Below are positions 32,488 to 44,121 of a stretch of 64,000 nucleotides of DNA, one piece after another. Where the stretch lies: NCBI GenBank assembly GCA_012932865.1, contig SAXG01000007.1, positions 1,216,601-1,280,600 of the forward strand, given 5' to 3'. A program made the position numbers and the translations under genes. Each line of letters begins with the position of its first letter. Position 1 is the first letter of the stretch. Under the pieces are notes generated by a model, which saw only the letters and a program-made list of their open reading frames with translations, was not told where the DNA came from and ran no database searches. The DNA is from Amylostereum areolatum. Lineage: Eukaryota > Basidiomycota > Agaricomycetes > Russulales > Stereaceae.

Positions 32488-35390
32488 ACGTCGTAGCGAA
32501 TGCGATCTGGATTTTGTTTGTCCTTAAACACGAGATATGTTCCGGCTTTCCGTTCATCGATGCACACCAGGTTGTCGCGCTGCCATGGCCGTCCTAATAG
32601 AAGGTCAAATGGAACATGATCTGCTGCCCATAAGTGCGCGTGAGTTTCTAATGCACCGAAATGGATTCGAACATCCTGGACAAGGCCTACCAGTTTCTCT
32701 TCTCCTCCGTTTGCATCGGTCATATGTACTACCGACTGACGATCCATAGGGAGGCAGACAAATTTATCTGCAAGTTCGCGCCGAATAATATTGAGTTGTG
32801 AGCCTGAGTCCATTATGGCGGTCATGAGTGCTCCATTTATGTTGACCTGAAACTGAAGGAGACGATCATGCAGGACTGTGGACCGAGGAGAAATGGCTGT
32901 CAGGCCCAGAGATGTTAGATTGATCTGAGCCGCGCGTTCCGGTCCCACATTGTGCGTGGGTCCAGTTTCCTTGAGGTCCCTTTTTACACTCTTGAGCTTC
33001 ATATTTTCCACCAACAAGCTGCCCAATTCCCTCGACACACCCAGGATATCACCAATCGGCAAGGATACCGATGTTCCTAGTATATGTGCGAGTACTTGAC
33101 GAGGGTCCGCAACTTTCGATATGGTGGACTGACGTATAGGTACCTTGCGCGTGCGTGACTGGAGAAGGTCTGCCGGTTCTCGTATAATTTCTTCTACCAC
33201 AGGGCTAGATATACGAACTTGTTTATGTGGGCGGTCCTCTACGTCATCCATAAAGGCATCCTCATTTGTCGGGTCAAATGTCTGGGGAAACACGTCTATT
33301 GGACGCTCTGGGAGTTCACTAAGCTGGCTTCTAGTAGGCTCTTCTGGATTAGAGACAGGTTCTGAACCTTTGGGTGCACTGGTTGGGTTATTACGCGTGG
33401 GCGGGTGTCCTGTACGTTCGCCAGGAACCTTATTTAGCATTTTAGGGCGCACCTTGGAGGTCCCTGCTTCCTGCGATTCCTGGGCTCGGTGACTAGGAAC
33501 AGGTACACGGTTTGAACGCCGAATGCCGATCTGCTCATCAACATTCTCGCGTGCTTCCCGAGTGGTCTTCTTTCCACGTTCCGCCTTGTATGAATGGACT
33601 GGACGAGGCTCGTATTTTTCATCTTCCGAGTCACTTTCAGGGCCGGACCAGGATCTGGACGGGAGTGATCTTGCATGGACACCGTACACATCTGCTGATG
33701 GCTCAGAAAATTCTTCATCGTCTTGCCTGCCAATTGCGAACCGCACCAGATTTGCATGAACGGGGTTGGAATTGAAAGTGCTAGCCTTGCCTCTGTCACG
33801 CATTGCCGCTTGGACTAGGGTTTCCCCTGTTGTACGCCGTATGATTGAACCATCTGGGAAGGCGTAGCGTCCATTCGCGTCGCGAACAACCTTACCTTGC
33901 GTGACCAGGCCTGCTAACTTTGGACATATGTTCATTGAATGCCCCTGTTCACCACACCCATAACATCCGGTTGGTCGCGGTGGCGCTGTGTTGGACATAT
34001 GAGGGGGTAATGGGCGAGGCGTAGAGGTAATGTTGGGTCGAGTGTCTTGAGCTACTGGGGCCACTTGGTAGTTCCGCGCTGAAGATTTGTAGCCGCTGTA
34101 TGGAACCGGGTCTGAGGCGGGCATAGCCATTCCAACCATGGGCATTGGGAGGGTCTGACGCCACTTCTCATCAATACGACAGATCTGGTAGTGGAGAATT
34201 GCATACCGAGGTTCATTAATCTTGAGCGACCCCAACTGCATGACCAAGTCTTCAACACCGTCAGTGTTCTGAGGGTGCACTTTCCGCCTGGGGTCCGCAC
34301 TCACCTTTGCTGAGGAAACTGCGGGCTTGCGGGTCTCGCCTTTCTTATGCCTAGACTTGTCATACTTGGTAGGTTCTTCTGCGGGGTACTCATCGTCAGA
34401 ACTTATGGCTTCTGAATCGGTATTGGTGTCTTCACTCCACCCGGATTCATCTTCCGAATCTGGGTCGCTGAGATCTTCATGAAATGTGCCACGGGCTAGG
34501 AGGAACTCGGCCGCCTTGTCAACTTCAGTCTTGTCCCAGGGATTGGCCATGTTATGGGTGGGGTGCCAGTTGATAAGACATTGCTCAATACGCTTACGGA
34601 GTGTAGGACATATGCCTTGCCAAAGCTGCAAGTTGATCTGCCGCCTGGTCATACGTCCGTTCTTGTACACCCATCCTGCCTTAGTATTGAACTTGAGGAG
34701 GTACTGACGCCACTCGCTCAGATTGCGCATCTTCCTGTGGCGCATCTTCCTTACAAATGCCTTGACGTCACTTGGCTGGTATCTTTTCTCGTGGCGGTCT
34801 GCATCAAATGCCTTTAGGATTTCTCTCTTGAGGCTATCCCAGTCACGTATGGCATAGGAATCCATAGCTTCAATGGCATCTCGCACCTTGTCTGAACAGT
34901 AACGCAAAATTCCAGAGCAGCGTGCCGCATCAGTGAACACGTGATGACTCATACAGAGGGCCTCAAACTGTTCAATGAACTGTTTGACCCGTCGATGACT
35001 GCCATGGAAGGTCTTGAGGGCGTACTTGGATTGACGGTCAGGTAGAATGCCGGTCTGAGACGGTTGGACATAAGGTGCAGGGTACGCAGATGGGTATCCA
35101 GTGGGAAACGCGTGGGGCTGTGTGTTTGCTTGAGAATAATATGCTTGAGGGAACGGTTGGGGAATAAATGGGGTTGCTTGAGGGGAGGTCATATAATTAG
35201 GTACATGTGCTGAATGCTGTGATGATCGAGGGGAAATATCGGGAGATGGGTGAAGGGAACCTGCTGGAGAGACGTGGGCACTGGCGTGCTCATTGTCCAT
35301 ATCAGAAGGCCCTATAAATATACGTTGAGATGTTTGGCCACCCTGCCCTGCAGGGTTGTTGCCAGATAAATTAATAGACTTGCTTGACAT
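32488..35390 (-). CDS. gag: Gag-protease of the giant element, cut by the solo LTR
   Basis: Probable start MSSKSINLSGNNPAGQGG at 35390; the frame is open back into the LTR but without an earlier ATG. Domains: Pro/Ser-rich N-terminus; retrotransposon Gag helices (TFHGSHRRVKQFIEQFEALC, MDSYAIRDWDSLKREILKAF, about 35010-34770); an acidic stretch (SDPDSEDESGWSED); one CCHC knuckle CYGCGEQGHSMNIC (about 33967-33930); a basic and disordered spacer; and an aspartic protease with AIMDSGSQLNIIRREL (about 32825-32775) and LLLGRPWQRDN. Gag and protease are fused in one frame with no stop or slip site between them. The frame runs to the solo LTR boundary and resumes beyond it. Confidence 0.9.
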
Positions 35391-35552
35391 ATTCTGTGGT
35401 CGGATTCTTCGTCCAATTGCTCGTATTGCTTGGCCGGTTGACGTGGTCGATGAGAACGTAGCACTTGATATCGGAGATACAGACGTTGGGAATGGAGAAA
35501 CAGGAGAAGGATGAGACAAGTTGGTAGGATCCACTATGATTAACCTCAAAGA

Positions 35553-35571
35553 CCCCTCGCGGTGGGCTCCA
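35553..35571 (-). promoter_or_regulatory. tRNA-type primer-binding site of the giant element
   Basis: Two bases inside the 5' LTR the sense strand reads TGGAGCCCACCGCGAGGGG, that is TGG (complement of a tRNA CCA end) followed by a sequence that would pair with a tRNA 3' end. I cannot name the tRNA from memory. This contrasts with the self-priming site of copies A and B. Confidence 0.7.
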
Positions 35572-35573
35572 GA

Positions 35574-37754
35574 TGTCAGATCAAAAGTGGGTTTAAACAC
35601 TTTCCTAGATATATCGGGTTTTCCTCTTTCCCAGATGATACCTAGTTGTTCGGGGGTTTAGGGAAATGTGTTAGGGGATATGCTACCAAAGGTTGCCTTT
35701 CCTTCCAATTGTTTTTCCAAACAATGGGGGGGGGGAATGTGTAAGGAGACGGTCACGGTAGACGGGCTCGGTACACGGACGGACGTGGAGATACTGAATC
35801 TACCTTTCAGTGATAGACACAATATATAGAGAACGGAACTTAGATTATAACTTGACTTGCAGAGACTGAAACTTGAACTTGGATTGAACGGGGGACTAAA
35901 CTGGGACTGAAACTAACTTGAGAACTGAGAGAGAACTAGCTGAAAACTGACTTGATCGTGGGAACTGGGGACTACTGAATAACTGGGTGATGGGAACTTC
36001 TTGGGTATGGAACTTGGTACGTTATCTATCTCTGATGCCTGAAGCAGGGCCTTTATATAGTGCTCTAGCTTTGTTTGTGCACTGTTCGTTGTTGGCTATG
36101 CAAGGGCAGTGCAGTCCTGCCTCATGAGCAATCAACGCAGCCGTATCAGTGCCACACAGGCAACGTAGCCTTTTCTGATCTGCGGCTATGCTGACTACTT
36201 AAGGCAGTGCAGCGTTGAGAGAGGGGAGGATGGCAAACATAACCAAGGCGTACGTAGAAGTATGACATAGAGGGGGGGAGAGACAGTAAGCGACACGAGA
36301 CAGCACAACCAGAGCCGGTAATCGTACAACGAGGCAAGCTAATCTAATAAGGACATCAACAAACGGAGTGCAGATAAGAAAGGCCTAGGTGAAGAGTCAG
36401 CTCCTACTGGCGAGTGTATAACCCAGCCTCCCTGTTCCGTCCTACCTCCGCCACCCGCTCCTGAACCTCGTGCGAGAGCTGGACCATGGCATCGTACTTT
36501 GCCTCAGCGATCAGCTGGGAGAGTGCCGTCTCCACCGTCTCGTACGAGTTGGGATAGATTGCGTGCCGGATACGCTTGAAGTATCTAGCTACTTCGTCTA
36601 TGGGCGTCCAGGGATCTATCTTGTATATGCCTGGCAGATATGTTGAGGTAGGTGGACAAGCAGTGTATGGGGGTTGAGCGGCGTACCTGTGGCATTTCCC
36701 CAAGGGGGAAACACGAATACCGAGTACCCCTCGCACCCAGTGGCGTAGTAAAGCATCTGGGGGAGGTGGCGATCGACGAGACGGGCGATTGCTACAGCGA
36801 CTTGCGAGGGGGGACCGATAAGACCGTCGCAACGAAGGTTGAAAGTCCAGTACCAGTCGGCGGCGATGGAACTGGAGACTGGGGTGTTGGGCTCAAGGTT
36901 GAGCGTCCAGTTGATATTGCAGATGATGAACACGATTAGTTCTGGTGGCAGGTTAGTGTGTGTTGCGAACAAGACAGACAGTGACGCACCAGCGGAGGTA
37001 TGATTCCGCACTCGTCCTACATAGATTGCGCTCTGTCCGTTGCTCCCAAGGCACTCGCCGGCCGTTGCGTAGTAATGGAAGCCACATCCAGTGACGGCTT
37101 CGACGAGCATGGCGGGTCCGAGCTGCTGTGCCTTTCCCTCCACGATCCATAGACCATTTATCTCGACGGGGCCGGTGGACGGGTTAGGTCCCCATCCCGC
37201 GTTAAGGGCCTCATTGGCCTCCAGCCACTGCTGGTGCGAGGCGTCGTCCTTGACCAGTTTGGCCAGAACCTTGGCCCGTGTGGTCGCCATGTCGTCGCGG
37301 GCCTGATAGGAAGGAATGGATGGAACCATATAGGGGTGGTTAATCAGCCTGTTCGACAAGACAGGATCGTAAATTACGTCGTCGACGTGGCCTTGGTGGG
37401 AGCGTAGGCGGGCGTCCAGGATTCGTGCCGAGGTGTACGGGTCGGGAGATGCTGACTGGCGTGTCGAGGGTGGAGCGGTTGAAGAGGGAAGGGGGGCAAA
37501 CAGGCTGCTGGCAGGGGAGGAGGAGCTTTGCATGGTGTGAGAGATGGGGGGAACAAAGAGGGAGGTGTCTGCGTGCCGCCTGCCTATACGCTGCGGGATC
37601 AGCCTTCTGGATCTGCATTCTATCTTGGGCTTCTTGGATGCCGATCTTTGGTGTTTTCTTTGTCCGGCCCTTCCTGTCTCCGGGTGACTCTGCTCTGGCT
37701 ATTACCTGGTTGTTGTCTGTCCTGTCCCGCCCATAACCATTTGTGGGCGTGACA
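35574..37754 (-). repeat. 5' LTR (2,181 bp) of the giant element
   Basis: Same ends and content as 21084-23264, including the LTR gene and the CTATATAAAG box at 36060-36051. CCGT follows at 37755-37758, matching 21080-21083. Confidence 0.92.
36404..37533 (-). CDS. LTR-encoded protein of unknown function, 5' LTR copy
   Basis: Exons 37533-36687 and 36630-36404 with the same 56-bp intron as the other copy. The protein differs at one residue in the segment YVGRVRNHTSAG (Gln in the 3' LTR copy). Being in U3 of the 5' LTR, this copy lies outside the element RNA and would be expressed only from a promoter in the first 220 bp of the LTR or in flanking DNA. Read-through from the plus-strand host gene would be antisense to it. 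Confidence 0.7.
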
Positions 37755-37758
37755 CCGT

Positions 37759-39419
37759 CGCTACGTACATCAACAAATTGTCCGCCTGAGCCGTGCCATC
37801 AACAAGCTGTTGGACGGCTTGCAAACAATGGTCGATGCCATCATGTGGTTCCGGGAGGCGCAACGCCTTATTATAGACATCAGGGCGTGGGCGGACTACC
37901 AGGAACACTTGAAGCCGGTATGGGATTACAACCTCGCAGAAGGCCCTTCTCTACCATGCTATCCCTCTTATTCCATGCGCGGTGCCATAACGTCTCAACT
38001 GTCCGTTGTTGAGCGTCTCTACTCGCTGGTCATCCCTGTTTGGTGGGTTCGCCCCCGCCACACCCTCACGACGGCCACCAAGTTCGCCACTTGGCCTTTG
38101 GAGAAAACTTGGAAAGCATCGGCACGTCTCGGACCTCCGTCATCGGCGAAATATCCATCCGCGCCCCCACCCGGCTGGACAGCGTCAACCTTGATACCAC
38201 AATGGCCTCTGTTCGCGACCAGCTTCGTCGATTCACACTGGCCAATCGGCCGTCTGTCGCCGCGTCGTGCCCCGCCCTCGAAGAAACGCCTGCAGCCGCC
38301 GCCGCCGAAAATGTTTCTGCCCCACCCTCGATTGTGGCAACCTCGCGACGAACCTTCCGTGCAGTCTTACCCGACTGCCCGGAATGGGCCCCCCCCTTCG
38401 AAGGCGTGTGGGAGCGTGCATGGCGCTCCCTTCCTGCCCTCAAAAATCCCAAAGTTCAGCAGGCCTCTACGCATGCTCTCCCACCCCCATCACTCTTCAT
38501 GGGCATCCGCCGAGACAATATGAGTTGGATCCATAATTGGTTGCGTGTGCGTGAGTGGGTCCTTTCCACGGCGACAGGAAAAGTAGATGGCAGTGCACAC
38601 AAATGGACCGCTCAACAATGGAAGTGGGTGCTGGAAGGGAGTTTTACACAGCTGGAAATCGAACCTCGAAGCCGCATCCAGCCCAAATCGCCTCGGAAGG
38701 ACATACTGCGCCTCCCCCCGTCGACGTCGTCCCAAGTTCCTGTCGCCCTCGGCAAGCGCGCAGCAGCCACTCGTCCCCCCGCAGAAGAGCACCCGCCCCA
38801 AAAGAAGGGAAGGGGTGAGCGCAATCAACTCGCCAAGAGGAAGGAGAGTCGCCTTGCTCAACGATTGGACATCCATGTTCATTTCGGAGTCATTGGAGGA
38901 TTTGCGCCATACTCGCGCGATGCCGTGGTCCACTGGCGAGGGTGCGATCTCAGCGCGGATAAACTCAGCCGTGATACTTCAACATGGGCAGAAGTTGTCT
39001 GGGAGCTCTCTGTGGATGAGTTCCGGTTGGAATTCATGCGCCTGGACCTGCAACTGGTTCCGGATCTAAATGCTTCTCCGGAGGGTCGACGTGCACGCCA
39101 GGATGCCATCCAGAAGGTTTGGCGCACGGAGGGGGACGTCCTTGTGAGCTTTGCTGACGGCGTCCACCCTCACGACGCGGCGATACGCCCGCAAGGGTAC
39201 GATCGGTGGGCGGCTGTCATGGGTGCATGGACGGCCTCCGCCTCCATTGACACTCTACCACCACGTCCTTCCCCCGGTACGCAGGAAAGCCACGATCGCT
39301 GGCACGTCGAGGTTGTACGCCACTATTGTCTGCACTTTCACTCCGCCCTGGGCCGCCTCCCCACCATTCCCTTCACATGCCCAGCTTCCCTCCCGCGCCT
39401 CTCCTTGGCGCAGATTTGA
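37759..39419 (+). pseudogene. Unrecognised host gene, 3' part, with one frameshift
   Basis: Continues the frame of 20343-21083 after the insertion: RYVHQQIVRLSRAINKLLDG, IMWFREAQRLIIDIRAWADY, VVERLYSLVIPVWWVRPRHT. A 1-nt loss near 38082 moves the coding frame to RHLAFGENLESIGTSRTS and on through WIHNWLRVREWVLSTATGK, WTAQQWKWVLEGSFTQLEI, HPPQKKGRGERNQLAKRKES (nuclear-signal-like) and LDIHVHFGVIGGFAPYSRDA to RLSLAQI and TGA at 39417-39419. The whole protein would be about 800 residues. Trp-rich segments recur. No family function known to me. Confidence 0.65.
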
Positions 39420-39488
39420 TCTCCCGCGTGGCCACCTTGCCCCTGCCCATGCACATCCTTCATCTTGTCACGGCATCTACTGCATAAG

Positions 39489-39946
39489 TGTCAGCAACGA
39501 CTAGTGCGACAGCACCAAGTTACGACACAGCTGACTAGAAGATGAGGACGACAGAGGGGAGCCGATCAGACACGGCGACAGACAAGGGAAAGCAAGCAAA
39601 GTCGGTAGAATTGACTAGCTCGAGATAAGGAATATGTACAGCGAGAGCGAGCCTTATATACACAAGAGGAGAGAGACTTAGGTAAGCAACCAATACACGG
39701 CGATCAGTAAGCAGACCAAGTATAAGTAAGCAGTCGTATGTAAAAGAGCACAGCATGAGTCAGTATCGTACAGCATGAGTCAAGAGAAAGGAGTCAGACC
39801 CGGACCGAGATGAGTCACGTGGGTCCGGGCGGGATATAGATGAGCCGGGTCCGGGCCAAGGTGGAGCCGGACCGGTGATAAGTTGATAAGTCCTAAAGCG
39901 TGTAACCGATGTAAAGTAAAAAGAAAATTATAGACCGTTCATGACA
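39489..39946 (-). repeat. 3' LTR of chromovirus B
   Basis: 458 bp, TGTCAGCAACG to TTCATGACA; contains the pol stop (39939). Differs from its partner at a few bases, for example CAACCAATACAC versus CAACTAATACAC. Confidence 0.95.
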
Positions 39947-42900
39947 TCACCCCTTCCTTAGATTCGACGTCCTCGTCGTAATCAGATCCAGTTTCTTCCT
40001 CCGACAGAAGTTTCCAACGATTAAGGCGTGCAGGTTTCGGGGCACCCGGATGTTCACGGTGGAAGTCGTCAATGCGTTTCTTGGCATTCTGGAGATTGGT
40101 GAGAGGCTCCCAAGTATTGTCATTGTCTGGGTAGCCTTTCCATTTGACGAGGTACTTGAAGCCGCGACCCACCTTCTTGGAGTCTATAATCTTTTCGACC
40201 TCATAGACTTCCTCTCCTTGGACTAACTCTGGCGGTGGAGGTGTAGGTGCTTTCTGATTGTCAAAGGCGGGACCGTTGTGTGGAGATAGGAGGGACTCGT
40301 TGAAGACCGGATGTTTTCGTGACCAGGATGTAGGGAGGCGAAGCTTGTAAGCCGATGCTCCGACTTTCTCCAGGATTTCGAAAGGACCAAAGCGCTTGTC
40401 ATCTAGCTTTTGCATAGGACGTGCCGTTTTGATTACGGTTTGGCCATCTCTGGTCTTGGCTTCCAGCCAGACGAAGTCGCCAATTTTGTAATCTATTGGT
40501 TCGTCCTTCTTGCGATCGTAAAAGCGCTTTTGATCGTCCTGTGCTGCCTTTAGCGCAGAGCGGGCTTCCTCATAGATGTCTCGCATGCGTTGTGCAAACT
40601 CGTTCGCTGATGGGTTGTCTGTTTCACGTCGAGGGTTTGTCCCCAGGTAGAGTTCCCGACCATAGTTGGCAAAGTTGGGAGACATCCCAATCGAACTATG
40701 GACCATGTTGTTGAGCGCAGTCATGGCAAGTGGGAGGTAATGTGTCCAATTGTCCTGTCGTTGATTGACGAAGATGCGAAGGTAGTTTTCCATGGTCATG
40801 TTGGAGCGTTCGGTCTGTCCGTCCGTCTGAGGGTGATACGCCGTGGACGGGTTCCCTTCAATGCCTAACAGTTGGAACAATGCCGTGGTGAATTTGGAGA
40901 CAAACACGCTGCCACGGTCGCTGACGATCTTTCTAGGAATTCCATGATGGGGGACCACCTCGCGTAGGTACTCGAAGGCGAGTTCGTCCTCCGTTAGGTC
41001 TTTGGTCGTGGCCCAGAATACAACCTGCTTGGTACCCATGCAGTTCACATTGCAGATGGCGTCTTTTCCATCCGAGACTGGGAGCGGCATGACAAAGTCG
41101 ATGGATACATGCTCCCAAGGCGCTTGTGGCGGGTCATGTGGGTGGAGTGGAGCGGCAATGCGATCATGTCTAATCTTGATACGTTGGCAGGTCTCACATC
41201 CTTCAACATATTTCCGGACATCGTCTCTAATGGCAGGCCACCAGTAGTTGCGCGTGATGAGCTCATGGGTCTTGTATCGTCCTGGGTGACCGACAAGCGG
41301 GCCGTCATGATGAGCTTGGATGATGTCTGCACGGAGTCCTTTGTCTCTTGGGACATAGAGTCTGTGTTGCCAGGTGATCGTTCCATCTGCGTGTTCCAGC
41401 CATCCCTTCACTTTGAGTGCTAAGGCGCGTTCTACTGCATGGTCTCGGAGTAAGGTAGCCTCCTGAATCCGCTCAATGAAGACATTGTCAGGTCCATTGG
41501 TTATAATTCCTGCATGGTTGAGGGCGCGAAAGAGTTCCGGTTTCAGGAGGACAATGTTTTCATTGTCTTTTTCCCCCTTCTCAAGGCCCGCTAGTCGGGA
41601 AATAGCGTCGGGTTTACCCATTGTTTTGCCAGGCTTGTGGAGTAGCGTACAATGATACTCTTGTAGCTCCGTTAACCATCGTGCTTGTCTCCGATTTAGC
41701 TTCTGCGCCTTGCGGAAGTACGTGAGATTGCGATGATCCGACCAGATTTCAAACTCCTGTCGTGCCCCCATGAGGTATTGTCGCCATTCCTCTAGTGCCG
41801 TCATGATAGGCCAGTAATTCCTTGTCATAAATCTCATAGTTCCTCTCAGCTTCGCTGAGGGACTTTGAGAGGAAGGCGACTGGGTGCCATTTGCCATTGT
41901 CCTGTTGTTGCGAAAGTACCGCGCCCTGTGGCATAGTCAGAGGAGTCCGCCTCGACACGGAACTGCCCATCGTCTGTAGGGATTGCTAGAACTGGCTGTG
42001 ATGTTATACGTCGCTTGAGTTCCTGAAAAGCCTCCTGCTGTGGGGTGTCCCAGACCCATTCCGTCTTCCCAGTGAGTTTAGTCATTGGGTGAGCAATGCC
42101 GCTGAAGTCCTTGATAAAGCGACGGTAGAAGTTGCAAAAGCCCAAAAACGATTGAAGTTGTTTCTTCGTTTTGGGGGCTGGCCAATTGGTGATTGCCGCG
42201 ACCTTTGCTGGATCCATGCGAACCCTTCCTCCGCCGACAATCATGCCCAGGTATTCGATTTCTGCCTTCTCAAACTCGCACTTTTCTGGCTTCAGATAGA
42301 GTTTGTTTTCTCGCAGGATCCGAAGGACCTCCTTGACTATCCGACGATGTTCTTCTAGCGTATGTGTGAAGATGAGGATGTCGTCCAAATAGACGACCAC
42401 GACTCCTTGATGGATCAAGTCTTTGAACAGGTCATTCATCATGGCTTGGAACGTAGACGGGGAGTTGGTGAGTCCGAAAGAACATGACCGTAGGCTCGTA
42501 GAGACCTTTGTTTGTGCGGAACGCAGCTTTCCATTCGTCCCCTTCTTTAATCCGAACATTGTTGTATCCCCATCGGACATCGAGCTTGGTAAAGTGCCGT
42601 GCTCCCTTAAGCTTGTCAACCAACTCTTGGATGAGCGGGAGCGGGTAACGGTTCTTTATTGTCATCTCATTGAGCTTTCGATAGTCCTGCACAGGACGTA
42701 GCGAGCCGTCTTTTTTCTTGATGAAGAAGAATGGGGAGGCCATGGGTGATTTGGACGGTTGGATCCGGCCAGATCTCAGGTTCTCTTCCAAAAAGGCGTC
42801 CAGTTGCTTCTGCTCGTCCAATGTGAGGGGGTAAACTTTGCAATCGACCGGTTTGAAGTTAGGAGTGAGCTCAATGGCGTGGTCCCATGGGCGTCGCTCA

Positions 42901-44121
42901 GGGAGCTTGTCGAAGTCGTCTTTGTCAAAGATGTCCTTGAATTCGTGGTACGCCGTTGGGACTCGCTCAGAGAAGGTCTGTTCCTTTTTCTTAGCGTGCT
43001 CTTCAATTGCAATGTCCGATGCATGGGTCCGGATGTGGTATGTCGCTTTGTAGCCATCCCAGTCGAAAGCAAACAGCTGCTCGTCCTTTTCCATGTGGAC
43101 TGGCTCTTCCTCCTCCTCTTCATCATCATCGATATTGAGGAGGGGAGGGGGACGAGAGCAGCTGATAGGGCATCGGTCGAATTCAATTGACCCGGATTTC
43201 CAGTCGATGTGAGGGTTGTGCTTCTTTAGCCACTCATGTCCAATGAAAAGGTCCGTATCTCCTAGATTGGAGACCGCCAGGTCAATGTTTTCTTCATGGT
43301 CTTGAATATTTAGGCGAAGTGTGACATATTCCGTGATGGGACCTCCTGTGTTGAGAGTGCCGTCTGCATTTCGTACTGGGATTGGGCGAGCAGTCCGTCG
43401 CGTGGGGATGTGATTTTCCTGTACAAACTTCGTGTTGATACACTGAGCCAGTGCAACCACTGTCCAGGAGTGCGAGAGCTTTGACAATGCGCTTGGAATC
43501 TACCACCAGTTGTGTGGGAATGACCGTTTGTTCCTTGGCGCTGGAGGAGCGTATGAACTGCATAGGAGTGGCGAGCTCTAGTAGAGCTTGACATGCTAAC
43601 TCGTCTCCCATGCCAGTTATTTCCTTGATGGCTTCATAAGTAGCCTCGTCACGGCGTCGGTGGTGTGTCCAGATGCGAAGGATTGCAATCGCACTTTCGG
43701 GTTTGTCTTCCCTTAAGCGACGAAGCGTCCATTGAGCCGTTCCAGGTGCCATATAACATGATTTGGGCGCCGTGCCCCTTCCATCGCACGGCGTTGTCCC
43801 TGACTTCACAGGGTCCATATCCAAAACCGAGTCCGTATCCAAAAGCCGTATCCAAAACTGAAGCCGAAACCGATGCCGTATCCAAAGCCTGAAGGCTCAC
43901 AAATCGAAGCCTGAGTATCTAAAATAACAACGGGACGCGTGCCCGTACCGATAGAGTCCGTAAGAGAAGTCATAATGGGGATATCCCCCGTAGTAGTACA
44001 GTCCGAATCAACCATGCGCATATGTAAACGAGAACCAGGCCACCGATGGCGCAACAAAACCAGACGAGCGAGAAACAGAAACTTGGGCTTCAGATGCCGT
44101 GTACATCGTCAGCCCCCTCAA
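39939..44121 (-). pseudogene. pol: pol of chromovirus B: protease, RT, RNase H, integrase, chromodomain
   Basis: The stretch from RNase H ([20 protein letters not shown]) through the integrase zinc finger, the DFVMP / SDRGSVF / QTDGQTERS catalytic blocks and the chromodomain (VEKIIDSKKVGRGFKYLVKW) is one open frame, 41800-39939, which copy A lacks. RT with VVVYLDDILIF is open from about 42475 to 41930. Extra single bases break the frame near 41810, 41927, 42478, 43443 (right after LLDSGCTGS-like codons of the protease) and about 44050. The chromodomain is predicted to read histone H3 lysine methylation, as in other fungal chromoviruses. Confidence 0.93.

Larger units (their letters stand above)
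21084..37754 (-). mobile_element. Giant Ty3/Gypsy LTR retroelement with LTR-encoded gene and extra internal gene
   Basis: 16,671 bp. Identical-looking 2,181-bp LTRs at 21084-23264 and 35574-37754 start TGTCAGATCAAAAG and end GGGCGTGACA; CCGT flanks both sides (21080-21083, 37755-37758). Sense order on the minus strand: LTR, tRNA-type primer site, gag and protease, nested solo LTR, extra 4.7-kb gene, RT, RNase H, integrase, LTR. I see only three substitutions between the LTRs, so the insertion is recent. There is no chromodomain. The purine tract before the 3' LTR is poor (AAAGACCCCCGCGGA). The interior is far longer than in usual Ty3/Gypsy elements (5-6 kb) because of the extra gene and the nested LTR. 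Confidence 0.9.
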
